From Bacillus sp. UNC438CL73TsuS30 (GTDB lineage: Bacteria > Bacillota > Bacilli > Bacillales > Cytobacillaceae), in contig NZ_AXVA01000005.1 of assembly GCF_000482325.1 (NCBI RefSeq), forward strand, positions 385,653 through 449,652: DNA of 64,000 nt, read 5' to 3'. This document shows, one piece after another, positions 36,589 through 44,367 of the stretch (position 1 is its first letter; each line of letters starts with the position of its first letter). Below the pieces are notes generated by a model. It saw only the letters and a program-made list of their open reading frames with translations. It was not told where the DNA came from and did not search any database. The position numbers were made by a program, and so were the translations under genes.

Positions 36589-37401
36589 TTGAAAAGTATG
36601 CTCTTTAATATCCGGCCTGACCTTAAAGGAAAAGTAGTAATGGATTCAATTACCCTAAAAAAATTTAAATGTTCTCAATGCCAGAAAGATACCATAGATG
36701 GCTGGGAATTTGAATTAGATGGGAAGGTTCAGGAAATTACGGCCGCACAAAAATGCAACGGCTGCGGCACGGAAGAATTAAGCAGGACTGCATCCAAAGA
36801 ATTAATGCAAAAACGAGTAGATGCCCTTGTTTCTAATTGGTATTACATTTCCGAAAAGGACACGTCCGGATTTAAGAATTATCAACCAACTGATCATCAA
36901 TGCACGCATGATGCAAAGCAGAAGGCAATGAACTATGTTGGTGCCTTTAGTCAAAATGAATTGATGGAGAAGAATTTATTGATTGCAGGCAGTACCGGCA
37001 CAGGCAAAACTCATTTATCAAAGGCAATGGCCAGGACCCTAAAAGCCAGAGGGTTCAAAGTAGGTTTTATTTCATCAGTAGAGCTTTTTAATAAAATCAA
37101 AGCAACCTTTGATAGCGGATCAGCGGAACGAGTATTCGAGGAAATGAAGAAGCTGGATATCCTTGTCATTGATGATGTTGGAGTTGAAACAACAAAGCTA
37201 AACGATGTCAGTTGGACTGTGCGGACCTGGACTGAAATCATTGATGCGCGGTTAGGGATGGCAAATATTTGGACAACCAATTTGGATGATACCCATTTAG
37301 GAGAAGTGGTCGGACAGCGAGCTTTTTCACGAATGTATGAAGGTACAAGATTTATAGATTTATTCACCGATGATTATCGTAAAACGAAAACTGTAAGGTG
37401 A
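36589..37401 (+). CDS. DnaC/DnaI-like helicase loader
   Basis: 270 residues from the TTG at 36589. Zinc ribbon (CSQCQ ... CNGCG, about 26-62), then AAA+ ATPase with Walker A GSTGTGKTHLSK, Walker B LDILVIDDVGVE and sensor 1 MANIWTTNLDD. The open frame continues upstream to 36541 with plausible coding sequence (KSIQSLSDLLGPARL). GGAGGAGG lies 7 nt before an ATA at 36541, so the true start may be non-canonical. Confidence 0.85.
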   Translation: MKSMLFNIRPDLKGKVVMDSITLKKFKCSQCQKDTIDGWEFELDGKVQEITAAQKCNGCGTEELSRTASKELMQKRVDALVSNWYYISEKDTSGFKNYQPTDHQCTHDAKQKAMNYVGAFSQNELMEKNLLIAGSTGTGKTHLSKAMARTLKARGFKVGFISSVELFNKIKATFDSGSAERVFEEMKKLDILVIDDVGVETTKLNDVSWTVRTWTEIIDARLGMANIWTTNLDDTHLGEVVGQRAFSRMYEGTRFIDLFTDDYRKTKTVR

Positions 37402-37409
37402 GGTGCTAT

Positions 37410-37586
37410 ATGTGCCAAATATGCAATGGGACCCACGTAATTCACGAGGTAAGCAACTATTCGATTCAGTTTAATTGCTGCCCCGAATGTGGTCCGGAAT
37501 CGGATGAAGTGTGGTATGAACGGATAAATAAATTAAAATTTATGGTCGCGGAAATGAGAAAAGGGGAGGAAGTAAAAAATGGATGA
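37410..37586 (+). CDS. Small zinc-ribbon phage protein
   Basis: 58 residues from the ATG at 37410 (AGGTGAGGTG upstream). CQIC and CCPEC pairs suggest one zinc site. Overlaps the next gene by 8 nt. Confidence 0.7.
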   Translation: MCQICNGTHVIHEVSNYSIQFNCCPECGPESDEVWYERINKLKFMVAEMRKGEEVKNG

Positions 37587-37959
37587 ATTAATGTTTAAAA
37601 TCAGTCAGATTTTAGGCCGGAATATTCAATACGAAAACATGAAGAAATCTTTTGAGGATTTAGCTGCAGTAATTGAAAAGCAACAAAAAGAATTAACCGA
37701 AGCGCATAACCGGGAATTATCTTACAACGATGATATTGAACAAATGGATGTGATGGTCGATCTGCTTCAAAAAGAAGTAAACCAGTACAAACTTCAGGAA
37801 ACACTTCTTCTCGAAAAAGTCAAAAAACAAATAGAAGATATCCGGCACCTTCGAGCAAAAACAACTTTTAAGGTATATGAAGAAAATCTTCTACTAGTAC
37901 AAGAAATTGTCCGCTTGAAAGGAGAAGCGAACAATGTGCCAGCAATGCCCTCAATGTAA
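37579..37959 (+). CDS. Coiled-coil phage protein
   Basis: 126 residues, almost entirely helical with heptad-like spacing (FEDLAAVIEKQQKELTEA; YKLQETLLLEKVKKQIEDI). No catalytic motif. Overlaps the neighbours on both sides, part of the tightly packed early operon. Confidence 0.65.
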   Translation: MDELMFKISQILGRNIQYENMKKSFEDLAAVIEKQQKELTEAHNRELSYNDDIEQMDVMVDLLQKEVNQYKLQETLLLEKVKKQIEDIRHLRAKTTFKVYEENLLLVQEIVRLKGEANNVPAMPSM

Positions 37960-38137
37960 CGGTAATGGTTATGTAGCTGATAAAAGAAAAAAACAAGTCA
38001 AAATGGAATGTTTGGAATGTCATCACCACTGGATTACAGAGTCCAAAATTTGCCCAAAGTGTGAAAGGCCTAACGGATATGCTGTTGATGGAATCTGTGC
38101 CCAGTGTTATTCAGAGCAGTTAAGCCGGAAGGGATAA
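37934..38137 (+). CDS. Zinc-ribbon/DnaJ-like cysteine-rich phage protein
   Basis: 67 residues with four CxxC pairs (CQQCPQC, CLEC, CPKC, CAQC), giving two zinc sites; the first resembles the DnaJ CxxCxGxG repeat. Probably binds nucleic acid or protein. RBS AAAGGAGAAG. Confidence 0.7.
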   Translation: MCQQCPQCNGNGYVADKRKKQVKMECLECHHHWITESKICPKCERPNGYAVDGICAQCYSEQLSRKG

Positions 38138-38156
38138 AAATTGTGAGGTGAAGAAA

Positions 38157-38369
38157 ATGGGTATTTTATATAGCTCAATGATTAAAGTGAAACTTCACCA
38201 AGATAAAATGCACAAATATTTTATTAAAAGATTGCAAGAATTAGGGGTTACTCATTCACAGCTAGGTCATCCGGTGGAAGAGTTAGATTACGATGAAGCT
38301 AAATACGAATATACATTGGCGGCATTCAGGGAAATTGATGCTGAACGAGATGCAAACAGGTGGTTTTAA
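38157..38369 (+). CDS. Hypothetical phage protein
   Basis: 70 residues from the ATG at 38157 (GAGGTG 6 nt upstream). Helical, charged, ends AFREIDAERDANRWF. Its stop overlaps the next start (TAATG). Confidence 0.6.
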   Translation: MGILYSSMIKVKLHQDKMHKYFIKRLQELGVTHSQLGHPVEELDYDEAKYEYTLAAFREIDAERDANRWF

Positions 38370-38617
38370 TGGGACAAGCAACAAAAAAAGAATTCTTTCA
38401 GCGAGAACCAAGACAAAACAGAATTATTGTGTGTGAGGATATGGACTTTGTGTGGGATAAACCAGAGCTGAAAGCTTTGAAAAAAATGTGGGAAAAGGAA
38501 TTAAGCGTAAACTATATAGCTGATTATTTTGACCGAGATCCAGACGAAATTTTAGTGGCCTTAATCCATTTAGCCAGGAACGACAAGATTGCAAGACGGA
38601 AGGAGGGTTTGGTGTGA
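38369..38617 (+). CDS. Hypothetical phage protein, HTH-like
   Basis: 82 residues. MWEKELSVNYIADYFDRDPD followed by LVALIHLARNDKI reads as a small winged helix or homeodomain-like unit. RBS AGGTGG. Function unknown. Confidence 0.6.
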   Translation: MGQATKKEFFQREPRQNRIIVCEDMDFVWDKPELKALKKMWEKELSVNYIADYFDRDPDEILVALIHLARNDKIARRKEGLV

Positions 38618-38910
38618 TTGGTAAAAAGCATGAAGTCAGTCAAAAGTCACTTAAAACATTAGAAAAAGTCATGTTTTCTCAAGATGACTATGGATTTGAA
38701 AAATATAAAAAACCTTTATCGCATGAAATGAATTATGACTGGATGCAAATGTTTTTAGAAGAAATGGCTGATGGATTGAAATATATCCAAAATGAAATGG
38801 ATCGGAAGGCAAAAGTTATTGAATTGCTTGAAAATGCGTTGAAATTGGAATCCATGATTTTAGTTGAATCAGCTCTTGGAATTTTGAAGATTGAAGGGAC
38901 AGGAAAATAA
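38614..38910 (+). CDS. Hypothetical phage protein
   Basis: 98 residues from a GTG with AAGGAGGG upstream, overlapping the previous stop. Helical C-terminal half (VIELLENALKLESMILVESA). Not recognised. Confidence 0.6.
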   Translation: MIGKKHEVSQKSLKTLEKVMFSQDDYGFEKYKKPLSHEMNYDWMQMFLEEMADGLKYIQNEMDRKAKVIELLENALKLESMILVESALGILKIEGTGK

Positions 38911-38923
38911 GGAGGCCCGAACA

Positions 38924-39589
38924 ATGGAAGTTAAATTAATCGCACATACTCCGAATGGGATGGAAGTGGCTTTAACCGCTATTCGAACCTGCTACAGCCA
39001 TTTAAAACCTTCTGAAATCATTAAGGCCGAAGGAGAAAAGTATTTCGGTCGGATGGCAACGGACGGAAAAGAAGGAACGGAAGCGGACAGGTTAATCCGT
39101 CACATTATAAATAGTGGACATACATCAACAATGGAACACCTAAACTATACATTCGCAATTGAAGGGGTTTCCAGGTCATTATTAGCGCAATTAACACGTC
39201 ATAGGCATTTCTCTTACAGCGTTCAATCTCAACGTTATGTGAAGATGGAAAGCGAATCTAAAAGCGGTGGATTTAATTACACTTTTCCTAAAACAATTAT
39301 TGAAAATCAATTTGCCTATGATACCTACACGATTGTGATGGAAAACATTCAACATGCTTACAACGAATTAAGAGCATCAGGAATACCGGCAGAAGATGCC
39401 CGTTATATCCTTCCTAATGCTGCAACTTGCAATTTAGTTTTAACCGGTAATTTACGGAGCATTCTAGAATTTTACTCTAAGAGGAATCCTTCAACTCATG
39501 CCCAATGGGAGATTAAGGAACTGGCAGAAAAAATAAAAAATGAAGTAATTAATGTGGAACCATGGGTGAAATCATTTTTTGAGAGGTAG
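38924..39589 (+). CDS. thyX: Flavin-dependent thymidylate synthase
   Basis: 221 residues from the ATG at 38924 (AAGGAGG upstream). Makes dTMP from dUMP using methylene-THF and FADH2. ThyX signature RHRHFSYSVQSQR and the dUMP-binding ARYILPNAATCNLVLTGNLR are clear. A phage-borne copy would boost thymidylate for replication and needs no DHFR. Confidence 0.93.
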   Translation: MEVKLIAHTPNGMEVALTAIRTCYSHLKPSEIIKAEGEKYFGRMATDGKEGTEADRLIRHIINSGHTSTMEHLNYTFAIEGVSRSLLAQLTRHRHFSYSVQSQRYVKMESESKSGGFNYTFPKTIIENQFAYDTYTIVMENIQHAYNELRASGIPAEDARYILPNAATCNLVLTGNLRSILEFYSKRNPSTHAQWEIKELAEKIKNEVINVEPWVKSFFER

Positions 39590-39596
39590 TAAAAAT

Positions 39597-39899
39597 ATGA
39601 GATTAGAAGAATTAATGACACAAGTAAACCTCGATGTGTTTTACGAAAGGTTAAGACAAAACGATCTCTGGGGCTTACAGCGGCATAATTGGGGCAAGTG
39701 GTTAGGAATATTGGGTGAGGAGTTCGGAGAAGTTTGCCAGGCAATAAATAAAATTCATTTCCCTAAAGATGCCAAACCTACGGACGCAAGCAATTTGTAT
39801 GAAGAATTAATTCATGTGGCTGCTGTAGCATCTGCGATAGCTGAACATGTACTTGAGGAGAGGGAACGCGATGAAGAAGAGGCAGCGGCAAAAGATTGA
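39597..39899 (+). CDS. MazG-like nucleotide pyrophosphohydrolase family protein
   Basis: 100 residues from the ATG at 39597. LGILGEEFGEVCQAIN with a later YEELIHVAAVASAIAE forms the helical EExxE...E metal pattern of MazG/dUTPase-like NTP pyrophosphatases. It follows thyX, so a nucleotide-pool role is likely. Catalysis is inferred from the motif only. Confidence 0.7.
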   Translation: MRLEELMTQVNLDVFYERLRQNDLWGLQRHNWGKWLGILGEEFGEVCQAINKIHFPKDAKPTDASNLYEELIHVAAVASAIAEHVLEERERDEEEAAAKD

Positions 39900-39978
39900 T
39901 AAAAAGCAAAAGCAAGCCTTTGCTTCAATTTTATACAAGCTCAAAGAGTTGATTAGGAGCAGAATGGATGAAAAATAA
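39871..39978 (+). CDS. Small basic phage protein
   Basis: 35 residues, Lys/Arg-rich (KKRQRQKIDKKQKQ). Starts inside the previous gene and ends inside the next one; GAGAGGG upstream. Confidence 0.5.
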   Translation: MKKRQRQKIDKKQKQAFASILYKLKELIRSRMDEK

Positions 39979-40333
39979 GTATGGAGCAAAAAAGGCTATT
40001 GTGGACGGAATAACCTTTGATTCGATAGCTGAAAGCAAATATTACGAACAACTTAAATGGCTAAAGCAAGCAAAGCAAATTAAAGATTTTGAGCTTCAAC
40101 CCAAATTTACCTTACAGGAAGCTTTTAAAAAGAACGGGAAAACATTTCGCAAAATTGATTATAAAGCAGATTTCAAGATTTATAACTTAGATGGAACTAT
40201 AGAGATTGTTGACATAAAAGGGAAGATAACCAAGGAGTTTGCCATCAAAAGGAAACTGTTTGAACGAAAATACTTAGATTCTCTTACTCTGTTGAAATAT
40301 GACAAATACAAAGGATTTATTGAGGTGAATTAA
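39968..40333 (+). CDS. DUF1064 family putative nuclease
   Basis: 121 residues. YGAKKAIVDGITFDSIAESK and KADFKIYNLDG...EIVDIKGK show the restriction-endonuclease-like core (E...D-x-K) of DUF1064, common in Firmicute phages near recombination genes. It may process branched DNA. Confidence 0.8.
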   Translation: MKNKYGAKKAIVDGITFDSIAESKYYEQLKWLKQAKQIKDFELQPKFTLQEAFKKNGKTFRKIDYKADFKIYNLDGTIEIVDIKGKITKEFAIKRKLFERKYLDSLTLLKYDKYKGFIEVN

Positions 40334-40368
40334 GTCGAGAAAGGCTGTGAAGGAATCTGGAGACAAGA

Positions 40369-40560
40369 GTGATAATCGCAGACGACAGAGCAGCATGGGT
40401 AAAGGCAGAAGATAAACAAATGATTTGTTGGACAAGGTGTTCCCTTTATAAAAAGTGTTCCAGTCGTTTAGGTGCGGATTGTAAGCGTCTAGGCGGTTCA
40501 AAAATACCGAAAGTAGGTGGCGGGAATGACAAACAAAGAAAAGCAAAAAAGAAGGCTTAA
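40369..40560 (+). CDS. Small cysteine-containing phage protein
   Basis: 63 residues from a GTG (GGAG 7 nt upstream). Cysteines at CWTRCSLYKKCSS plus a later Cys, basic tail. Overlaps the next small gene. Not recognised. Confidence 0.5.
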   Translation: MIIADDRAAWVKAEDKQMICWTRCSLYKKCSSRLGADCKRLGGSKIPKVGGGNDKQRKAKKKA

Positions 40561-40669
40561 AAAGGCAATTAAGCAGCGGGAAAAGGAAAACGAAAAGAAA
40601 GCTCTGGATTTGGCATGGCGTAATTACTGGGTGAAGGTCGGAATTTTGAATGAAAAGGTGAGTTTATGA
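40526..40669 (+). CDS. Small charged phage protein
   Basis: 47 residues, Lys/Glu-rich helix (KEKQKRRLKKAIKQ type) ending LAWRNYWVKVGILNEKVSL-like. RBS AGGTGGCGGG. The stop overlaps the following start (TTATGA). Confidence 0.5.
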   Translation: MTNKEKQKRRLKKAIKQREKENEKKALDLAWRNYWVKVGILNEKVSL

Positions 40670-40809
40670 AGGTAACAACAGCTTATGCACTAGCTTGGAT
40701 ATCTGTAGCAACCACTGTATCAATTGGAATTGTAGTTTCCAAAAGTTTAATTCCAATGTGGTTTTTATTAATACCGGCATGTATTTCAATAAGTAGCAGT
40801 AAAGGGTGA
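40666..40809 (+). CDS. Small phage membrane protein
   Basis: 47 residues, two hydrophobic stretches (ALAWISVATTVSIGIVV and MWFLLIPACISI). RBS AAAGGTGAG. Too early in the genome for a typical holin; function unknown. Confidence 0.55.
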   Translation: MKVTTAYALAWISVATTVSIGIVVSKSLIPMWFLLIPACISISSSKG

Positions 40810-40813
40810 GGAC

Positions 40814-41047
40814 ATGAGTGGAGCATTACGACAACTTAAAAAGAAGGGGAAGGTTAAGCCTTCTCCTATAGATCCAGCATTAATGGCAGCTTGGCACAAT
40901 GGATTTAATCAGGGTGTAAAACAACAACTTAAATCGGATATGAATACCCTGGCTAAATTGCTTGAAGGATTGGAAGAATGGCCGGGGATTGGCGAAAAGA
41001 CAGCGGGTAAGATTCGGGAGCATTTCCTCAGCAAATTTGGGATGTAA
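40814..41047 (+). CDS. Phage protein with helix-hairpin-helix motif
   Basis: 77 residues. C-terminal WPGIGEKTAGKIREHFLSKF is a helix-hairpin-helix DNA-binding motif. N-terminus basic. Probably a sequence-nonspecific DNA-binding factor. Confidence 0.7.
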   Translation: MSGALRQLKKKGKVKPSPIDPALMAAWHNGFNQGVKQQLKSDMNTLAKLLEGLEEWPGIGEKTAGKIREHFLSKFGM

Positions 41048-41058
41048 GGTGGTGTCTT

Positions 41059-41280
41059 ATGCCAAGGGGACGAAGAGCGACAAAGGAATATGCCGTTTAT
41101 AAAGGCGATGAACTTCTAGTGATTGGAACTGCAAGAGAGTGTGCAGAAGCTTTAGGGGTACAGAGAGAAACCATTATTTATTATATGTCTGCTGCTTATC
41201 AAAGAAGGTTAAGCAAAAGGAAAGACACAAAGAACGCTTTAGTGACAGTGCCTTTGGATGATGAAGATGATGAATCTTAG
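41059..41280 (+). CDS. Phage DNA-binding-like protein, paralog of 43008
   Basis: 73 residues. EYAVYKGDELLVIGTARECA followed by LGVQRETIIYYMSAAYQRRL combines a short beta-hairpin with an HTH-like helix pair. The same arrangement recurs at 43008-43199. Likely small regulator. Confidence 0.65.
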   Translation: MPRGRRATKEYAVYKGDELLVIGTARECAEALGVQRETIIYYMSAAYQRRLSKRKDTKNALVTVPLDDEDDES

Positions 41281-41311
41281 ATCTATAAAGCGACATAAGG
41301 AGGAGTTAATA

Positions 41312-41521
41312 ATGTTTGAATTATCACTTATAAAAAAGAACTTGAAATACGGTGAGGAAATCGAAGGGAAAGAATACGCACATAAAGTACTTTCGTTAGA
41401 AGATGTTAAATGGTTAATTGAACAGGCTGAAAAGGTTGAGGAATTACAGAGTAGGATAGATAAGGTTTTAGAACAGTCTGGAGTTAATTGGATAAATAAA
41501 GTGTTAAAAGGTGTTGAGTGA
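41312..41521 (+). CDS. Hypothetical phage protein, paralog of 44116
   Basis: 69 residues from the ATG at 41312 (AAGGAGGAG upstream). Shares VKWLIEQAEKVEELQ and the RVLEG-type end with the gene at 44116. Confidence 0.6.
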   Translation: MFELSLIKKNLKYGEEIEGKEYAHKVLSLEDVKWLIEQAEKVEELQSRIDKVLEQSGVNWINKVLKGVE

Positions 41522-41569
41522 TAGTTCACACTACGAAGATTTGACGAAATAAAAAAGAAGGTGAACAAC

Positions 41570-41686
41570 ATGATCCTATTCACCTGTAAAGAATGTAACC
41601 AATCAAGATTTGAATTAGAGATTATCCCAAAATTGAAGTGTCCAGATTGCGGAAAGTACATGGAGGCTATTGAAGAAGAGGAGTGA
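41570..41686 (+). CDS. Small zinc-ribbon phage protein
   Basis: 38 residues with CKEC ... CPDC, a compact zinc ribbon, and an acidic end. AGAAGGTG before the ATG. Confidence 0.6.
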   Translation: MILFTCKECNQSRFELEIIPKLKCPDCGKYMEAIEEEE

Positions 41687-41691
41687 AAACC

Positions 41692-41925
41692 ATGATAAGC
41701 AAGGTAACAACCTGGCAAATGACCGAGGAAGAACGATTGGCATATATCGAAAAACATCCCATTAAACCAATAAAAAAACCAAAGGGCACAGGATTTAGCT
41801 TTGATTCACCGGATTATAAAATTTCAACCGAACAGAGACAAGAAAATGCAAGGAAAGCAAGGGCGGCAAAAGATTATAAATGGAGGAGTCAAAAAGCTGT
41901 GGAGAGTAGATGGAAGAGCGAATAA
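41692..41925 (+). CDS. Hypothetical phage protein
   Basis: 77 residues from the ATG at 41692 (GAGGAGTG upstream). Basic C-terminus (ARKARAAKDYKWRSQKAV). Not recognised. Confidence 0.6.
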   Translation: MISKVTTWQMTEEERLAYIEKHPIKPIKKPKGTGFSFDSPDYKISTEQRQENARKARAAKDYKWRSQKAVESRWKSE

Positions 41926-41994
41926 AAAAATGCCAGGATTTCTCCCGGCTAGGTAATGTCTCGACAATTCTATTTTACCACGGGAGGTATCTAG

Positions 41995-42450
41995 GTGAGC
42001 AAACAATTACAATTTATTCTTCCTAAGATTGACGAAAAGAAAACAAAAGAAGCAGTGGAGGCGGCATTAGAAAAATATCGTATGTATCTGCTATCTGTTA
42101 CAGAAGAAAAGGTCCCGAAAATCACGGCATCATATTCGCTACAACCTCCTGCATTTACGAATGAATTTCACTCACCTGTAGAAAGTGCGGCTATTGATAA
42201 AGTGGATATGGAAAGGGAAAGAGAAAACTATATCGAATGGATCCGTAGGGCTGTAAACCGGCTTAATTTTAAAGAACGGGAATTAATCATAAAACGGTAC
42301 CTGGAAGACGAGGAACTATTTGATTATGAGCTTTACAATGAAATGAGGATGTCAGAAAGAAAGTATTATAGATTAAAAGCAAGAGCATTTTATAAACTTG
42401 CCTTTGCTCTGAAAATAGAAGTCTATGAACAGGTTGTGATTAATCAATGA
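41995..42450 (+). CDS. ArpU-family late transcriptional regulator
   Basis: 151 residues from a GTG (GGGAGGTA upstream). QLQFILPKIDEKKTKEAVEA at the start and a sigma-70 region-4-like C-terminus (RLNFKERELIIKRYLEDE, SERKYYRLKARAFYKLAF) define the ArpU family. These proteins are thought to activate packaging/lysis genes. The late promoter region at 44368-44655 is the likely target. Confidence 0.87.
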   Translation: MSKQLQFILPKIDEKKTKEAVEAALEKYRMYLLSVTEEKVPKITASYSLQPPAFTNEFHSPVESAAIDKVDMERERENYIEWIRRAVNRLNFKERELIIKRYLEDEELFDYELYNEMRMSERKYYRLKARAFYKLAFALKIEVYEQVVINQ

Positions 42451-42989
42451 ACTATGTACAGCCTATTCGGGACCTAGACAAAGTAAATGAAATGAAATCT
42501 TATCTGAAAAGCAAGAGCGAGAGGAATTATATCCTCTTCTTGCTTGGGATAAGCACGGGCTTAAGGATTTCGGATATTCTTCAGCTCAGGAAAGAAGATT
42601 TATTAAATACCCATGTCAACATAAAGGAAATGAAAACAAGGAAACAAAAGCGGATTCGTATTCCTCCTTATATTCGGAAAGAGCTCATTGAATATGCAAG
42701 GAGACTTAAGGACCGGGAATATGTTATTAAAAGCCGTCAAGGCGGCAATAGAGCCATTGACCGTTCTGTGGCTTACCGTATCCTTCGAGAAGCAGCAGAG
42801 CAGGTTAATTTGAGCGAAATTGGCACTCATACATTAAGAAAAACATTTGGGTACCATTTTTACCAGCAGACAAAGGACGTGGCCATGCTGCAGGAAATGT
42901 TTAATCATAGCTCACCTCAGATCACATTAAGGTATATCGGGATTAACCAAGATTCAATGGATAAGGCCATGCTTAAGTTTAAGATTTGA
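42447..42989 (+). CDS. Small tyrosine recombinase
   Basis: 180 residues, catalytic domain only. R in STGLRISDIL, K in the hairpin MKTRKQKRIRI, HTLRKTFG (H and R), second His in MFNHSSPQITLRYIG with the Tyr nucleophile. Such short XerC/D-like recombinases accompany ArpU in many Bacillus phages. They are not the integrase in those cases and may act in resolution or recombination. Overlaps arpU by 4 nt. Confidence 0.85.
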   Translation: MNYVQPIRDLDKVNEMKSYLKSKSERNYILFLLGISTGLRISDILQLRKEDLLNTHVNIKEMKTRKQKRIRIPPYIRKELIEYARRLKDREYVIKSRQGGNRAIDRSVAYRILREAAEQVNLSEIGTHTLRKTFGYHFYQQTKDVAMLQEMFNHSSPQITLRYIGINQDSMDKAMLKFKI

Positions 42990-43007
42990 TGAATAGGAGG
43001 GTGGCCG

Positions 43008-43199
43008 GTGAAAGAGTATGCGATATATAAAGGTGAGGACCTATTGTGTATCGGTGATGTTGTTGAATGTGCGGAAACGCTGGGAGTGAAGGTTAGTACC
43101 ATCTACACCTATGCAGCTAAAGACAGAAGAAGAAGAGCTGAAAAAAGCAAGAATCCTGAACAATGGACATTAGCTTATGCTTTGAATAAAGAGGAATAG
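43008..43199 (+). CDS. Phage DNA-binding-like protein, paralog of 41059
   Basis: 63 residues from a GTG (AGGAGGGTGG upstream). EYAIYKGEDLLCIGDVVECA, LGVKVSTIYTYAAKDRRRRA: same layout as the 41059 gene. Confidence 0.65.
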   Translation: MKEYAIYKGEDLLCIGDVVECAETLGVKVSTIYTYAAKDRRRRAEKSKNPEQWTLAYALNKEE

Positions 43200-43231
43200 A
43201 TAGAAAAGGTGACATATGAGGAGTGGAAAAA

Positions 43232-43408
43232 GTGAGTGAAGAAATGAAAGCTTTAAGGAAAGAAATAGTCCACAAAGTTTTGCTATTAACCGTAGAAATT
43301 GAGTACGCAGAAGGTCACGAAAAGGACTTATTACTTGCAAAGTACGAAGGATTTAAAGAAGCTTGGGAGTTAACAGGTGGAGATATTCCAGAAGAGGTTG
43401 CTTCGTAA
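43232..43408 (+). CDS. Hypothetical phage protein
   Basis: 58 residues from the GTG at 43232 (AGGAG 8 nt upstream). Helical and acidic. Not recognised. Confidence 0.55.
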   Translation: MSEEMKALRKEIVHKVLLLTVEIEYAEGHEKDLLLAKYEGFKEAWELTGGDIPEEVAS

Positions 43409-43430
43409 TGCGGAGAAGGAGTGAAAAGGT

Positions 43431-43589
43431 TTGAAAGAAAATCTTGAACAAAAAATAAAAGATAATCTCAAACGCAATCCTTTTTACAAAGAGTCCAATA
43501 AGGATTTGCTAAAGGTGAAAATAGATGGTCATTTAAAAAGTGAAACACCTTTTATCTCGATTAAAAATATTGCTATTGAAATTGATTAG
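43431..43589 (+). CDS. Hypothetical small phage protein
   Basis: 52 residues from a TTG with AAGGAGTG upstream. Lys-rich, NLKRNPFYKESNKDLLKV. Ends before a terminator that closes the early operon. Confidence 0.5.
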   Translation: MKENLEQKIKDNLKRNPFYKESNKDLLKVKIDGHLKSETPFISIKNIAIEID

Positions 43590-43612
43590 TTCATCTTACG
43601 GAGATAAGGCAA

Positions 43613-43645
43613 TTTAAGAGGCTAACAACCTCTTATTTTTTTAAA
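43613..43645 (+). terminator. Terminator of early operon
   Basis: TAAGAGG-CTAACAA-CCTCTTA followed by T7. Confidence 0.8.
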
Positions 43646-43751
43646 GATTTAAAATCTGCATCATAAAAAAACAAAGAGTGCAGTCAAAAATAAAAGTGAA
43701 ACAAAAACAGTGATATCAAGGGATTTAGCAATTAGGTGAGTGCAACAGTCT

Positions 43752-44099
43752 ATGTATTATATTGCAGTCATTAAAGAAAGTGAGGAATGGCAAGGGATGC
43801 AGGTCGAAGAGGCAAAGAAACAAATTAAAGAATTGAGGAATTATATCCAGCAGATCCAGAGCTACCAGCCAGAAACATTCGAGCAAGAAGCAAACTATTT
43901 ATATGTGCAGCTGGAGAGCGTGAGCAAGGTGGCCGATGAATTGAATAAAAAAGGATACAAGGTTGGAGCCCGGAAAGTGATCAGCAAGGATGTTTCAGAT
44001 ATCATTCGTTCTAAGCCGGTAATCGATGAAATGCATCAACTGGCAAAGAAGTTTTTCAATGGGAATAAGAAGAGAGCAACCGGGCGCGGCTGGATATAA
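43752..44099 (+). CDS. Hypothetical phage protein
   Basis: 115 residues from the ATG at 43752; the GTG at 43740 is also open but sits on the RBS AGGTGAG. Helical (AKKQIKELRNYIQQIQSYQP) with a basic end KKRATGRGWI. Conserved-looking but not recognised. Confidence 0.6.
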   Translation: MYYIAVIKESEEWQGMQVEEAKKQIKELRNYIQQIQSYQPETFEQEANYLYVQLESVSKVADELNKKGYKVGARKVISKDVSDIIRSKPVIDEMHQLAKKFFNGNKKRATGRGWI

Positions 44100-44115
44100 A
44101 AAGGAGTGAATGATT

Positions 44116-44367
44116 ATGACTGGGAACGAACGGTTAGAGAAAATAAAAGAAGTCCACCTTGAACGGATAAAACAAAATGAATTATATACAGCAAGCTTTA
44201 TACATGTTGATTGGCTAATTGAACAGGCTGAAAAGGTTGAACGGTATGAAGCAGTGTTAAAAAGAATTGTTAAACAAACTTCTTGTGATGATACTTGGGA
44301 TTTTGCGAACAGAGTTTTAGAAGGTAAGCCAAATAATGATTTGTTCTACAGAATGAATATAGATTAA
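44116..44367 (+). CDS. Hypothetical phage protein, paralog of 41312
   Basis: 83 residues from the ATG at 44116 (AGGAG 9 nt upstream; ATG 44110 alternative). VDWLIEQAEKVERYEAVLKR ... RVLEGK aligns with the 41312 protein. Confidence 0.6.
   Translation: MTGNERLEKIKEVHLERIKQNELYTASFIHVDWLIEQAEKVERYEAVLKRIVKQTSCDDTWDFANRVLEGKPNNDLFYRMNID

Noticed and set aside
40666..40809. Holin
   Set aside because: Small membrane protein, but it lies in the early region far from any lysis genes; called only as membrane protein.
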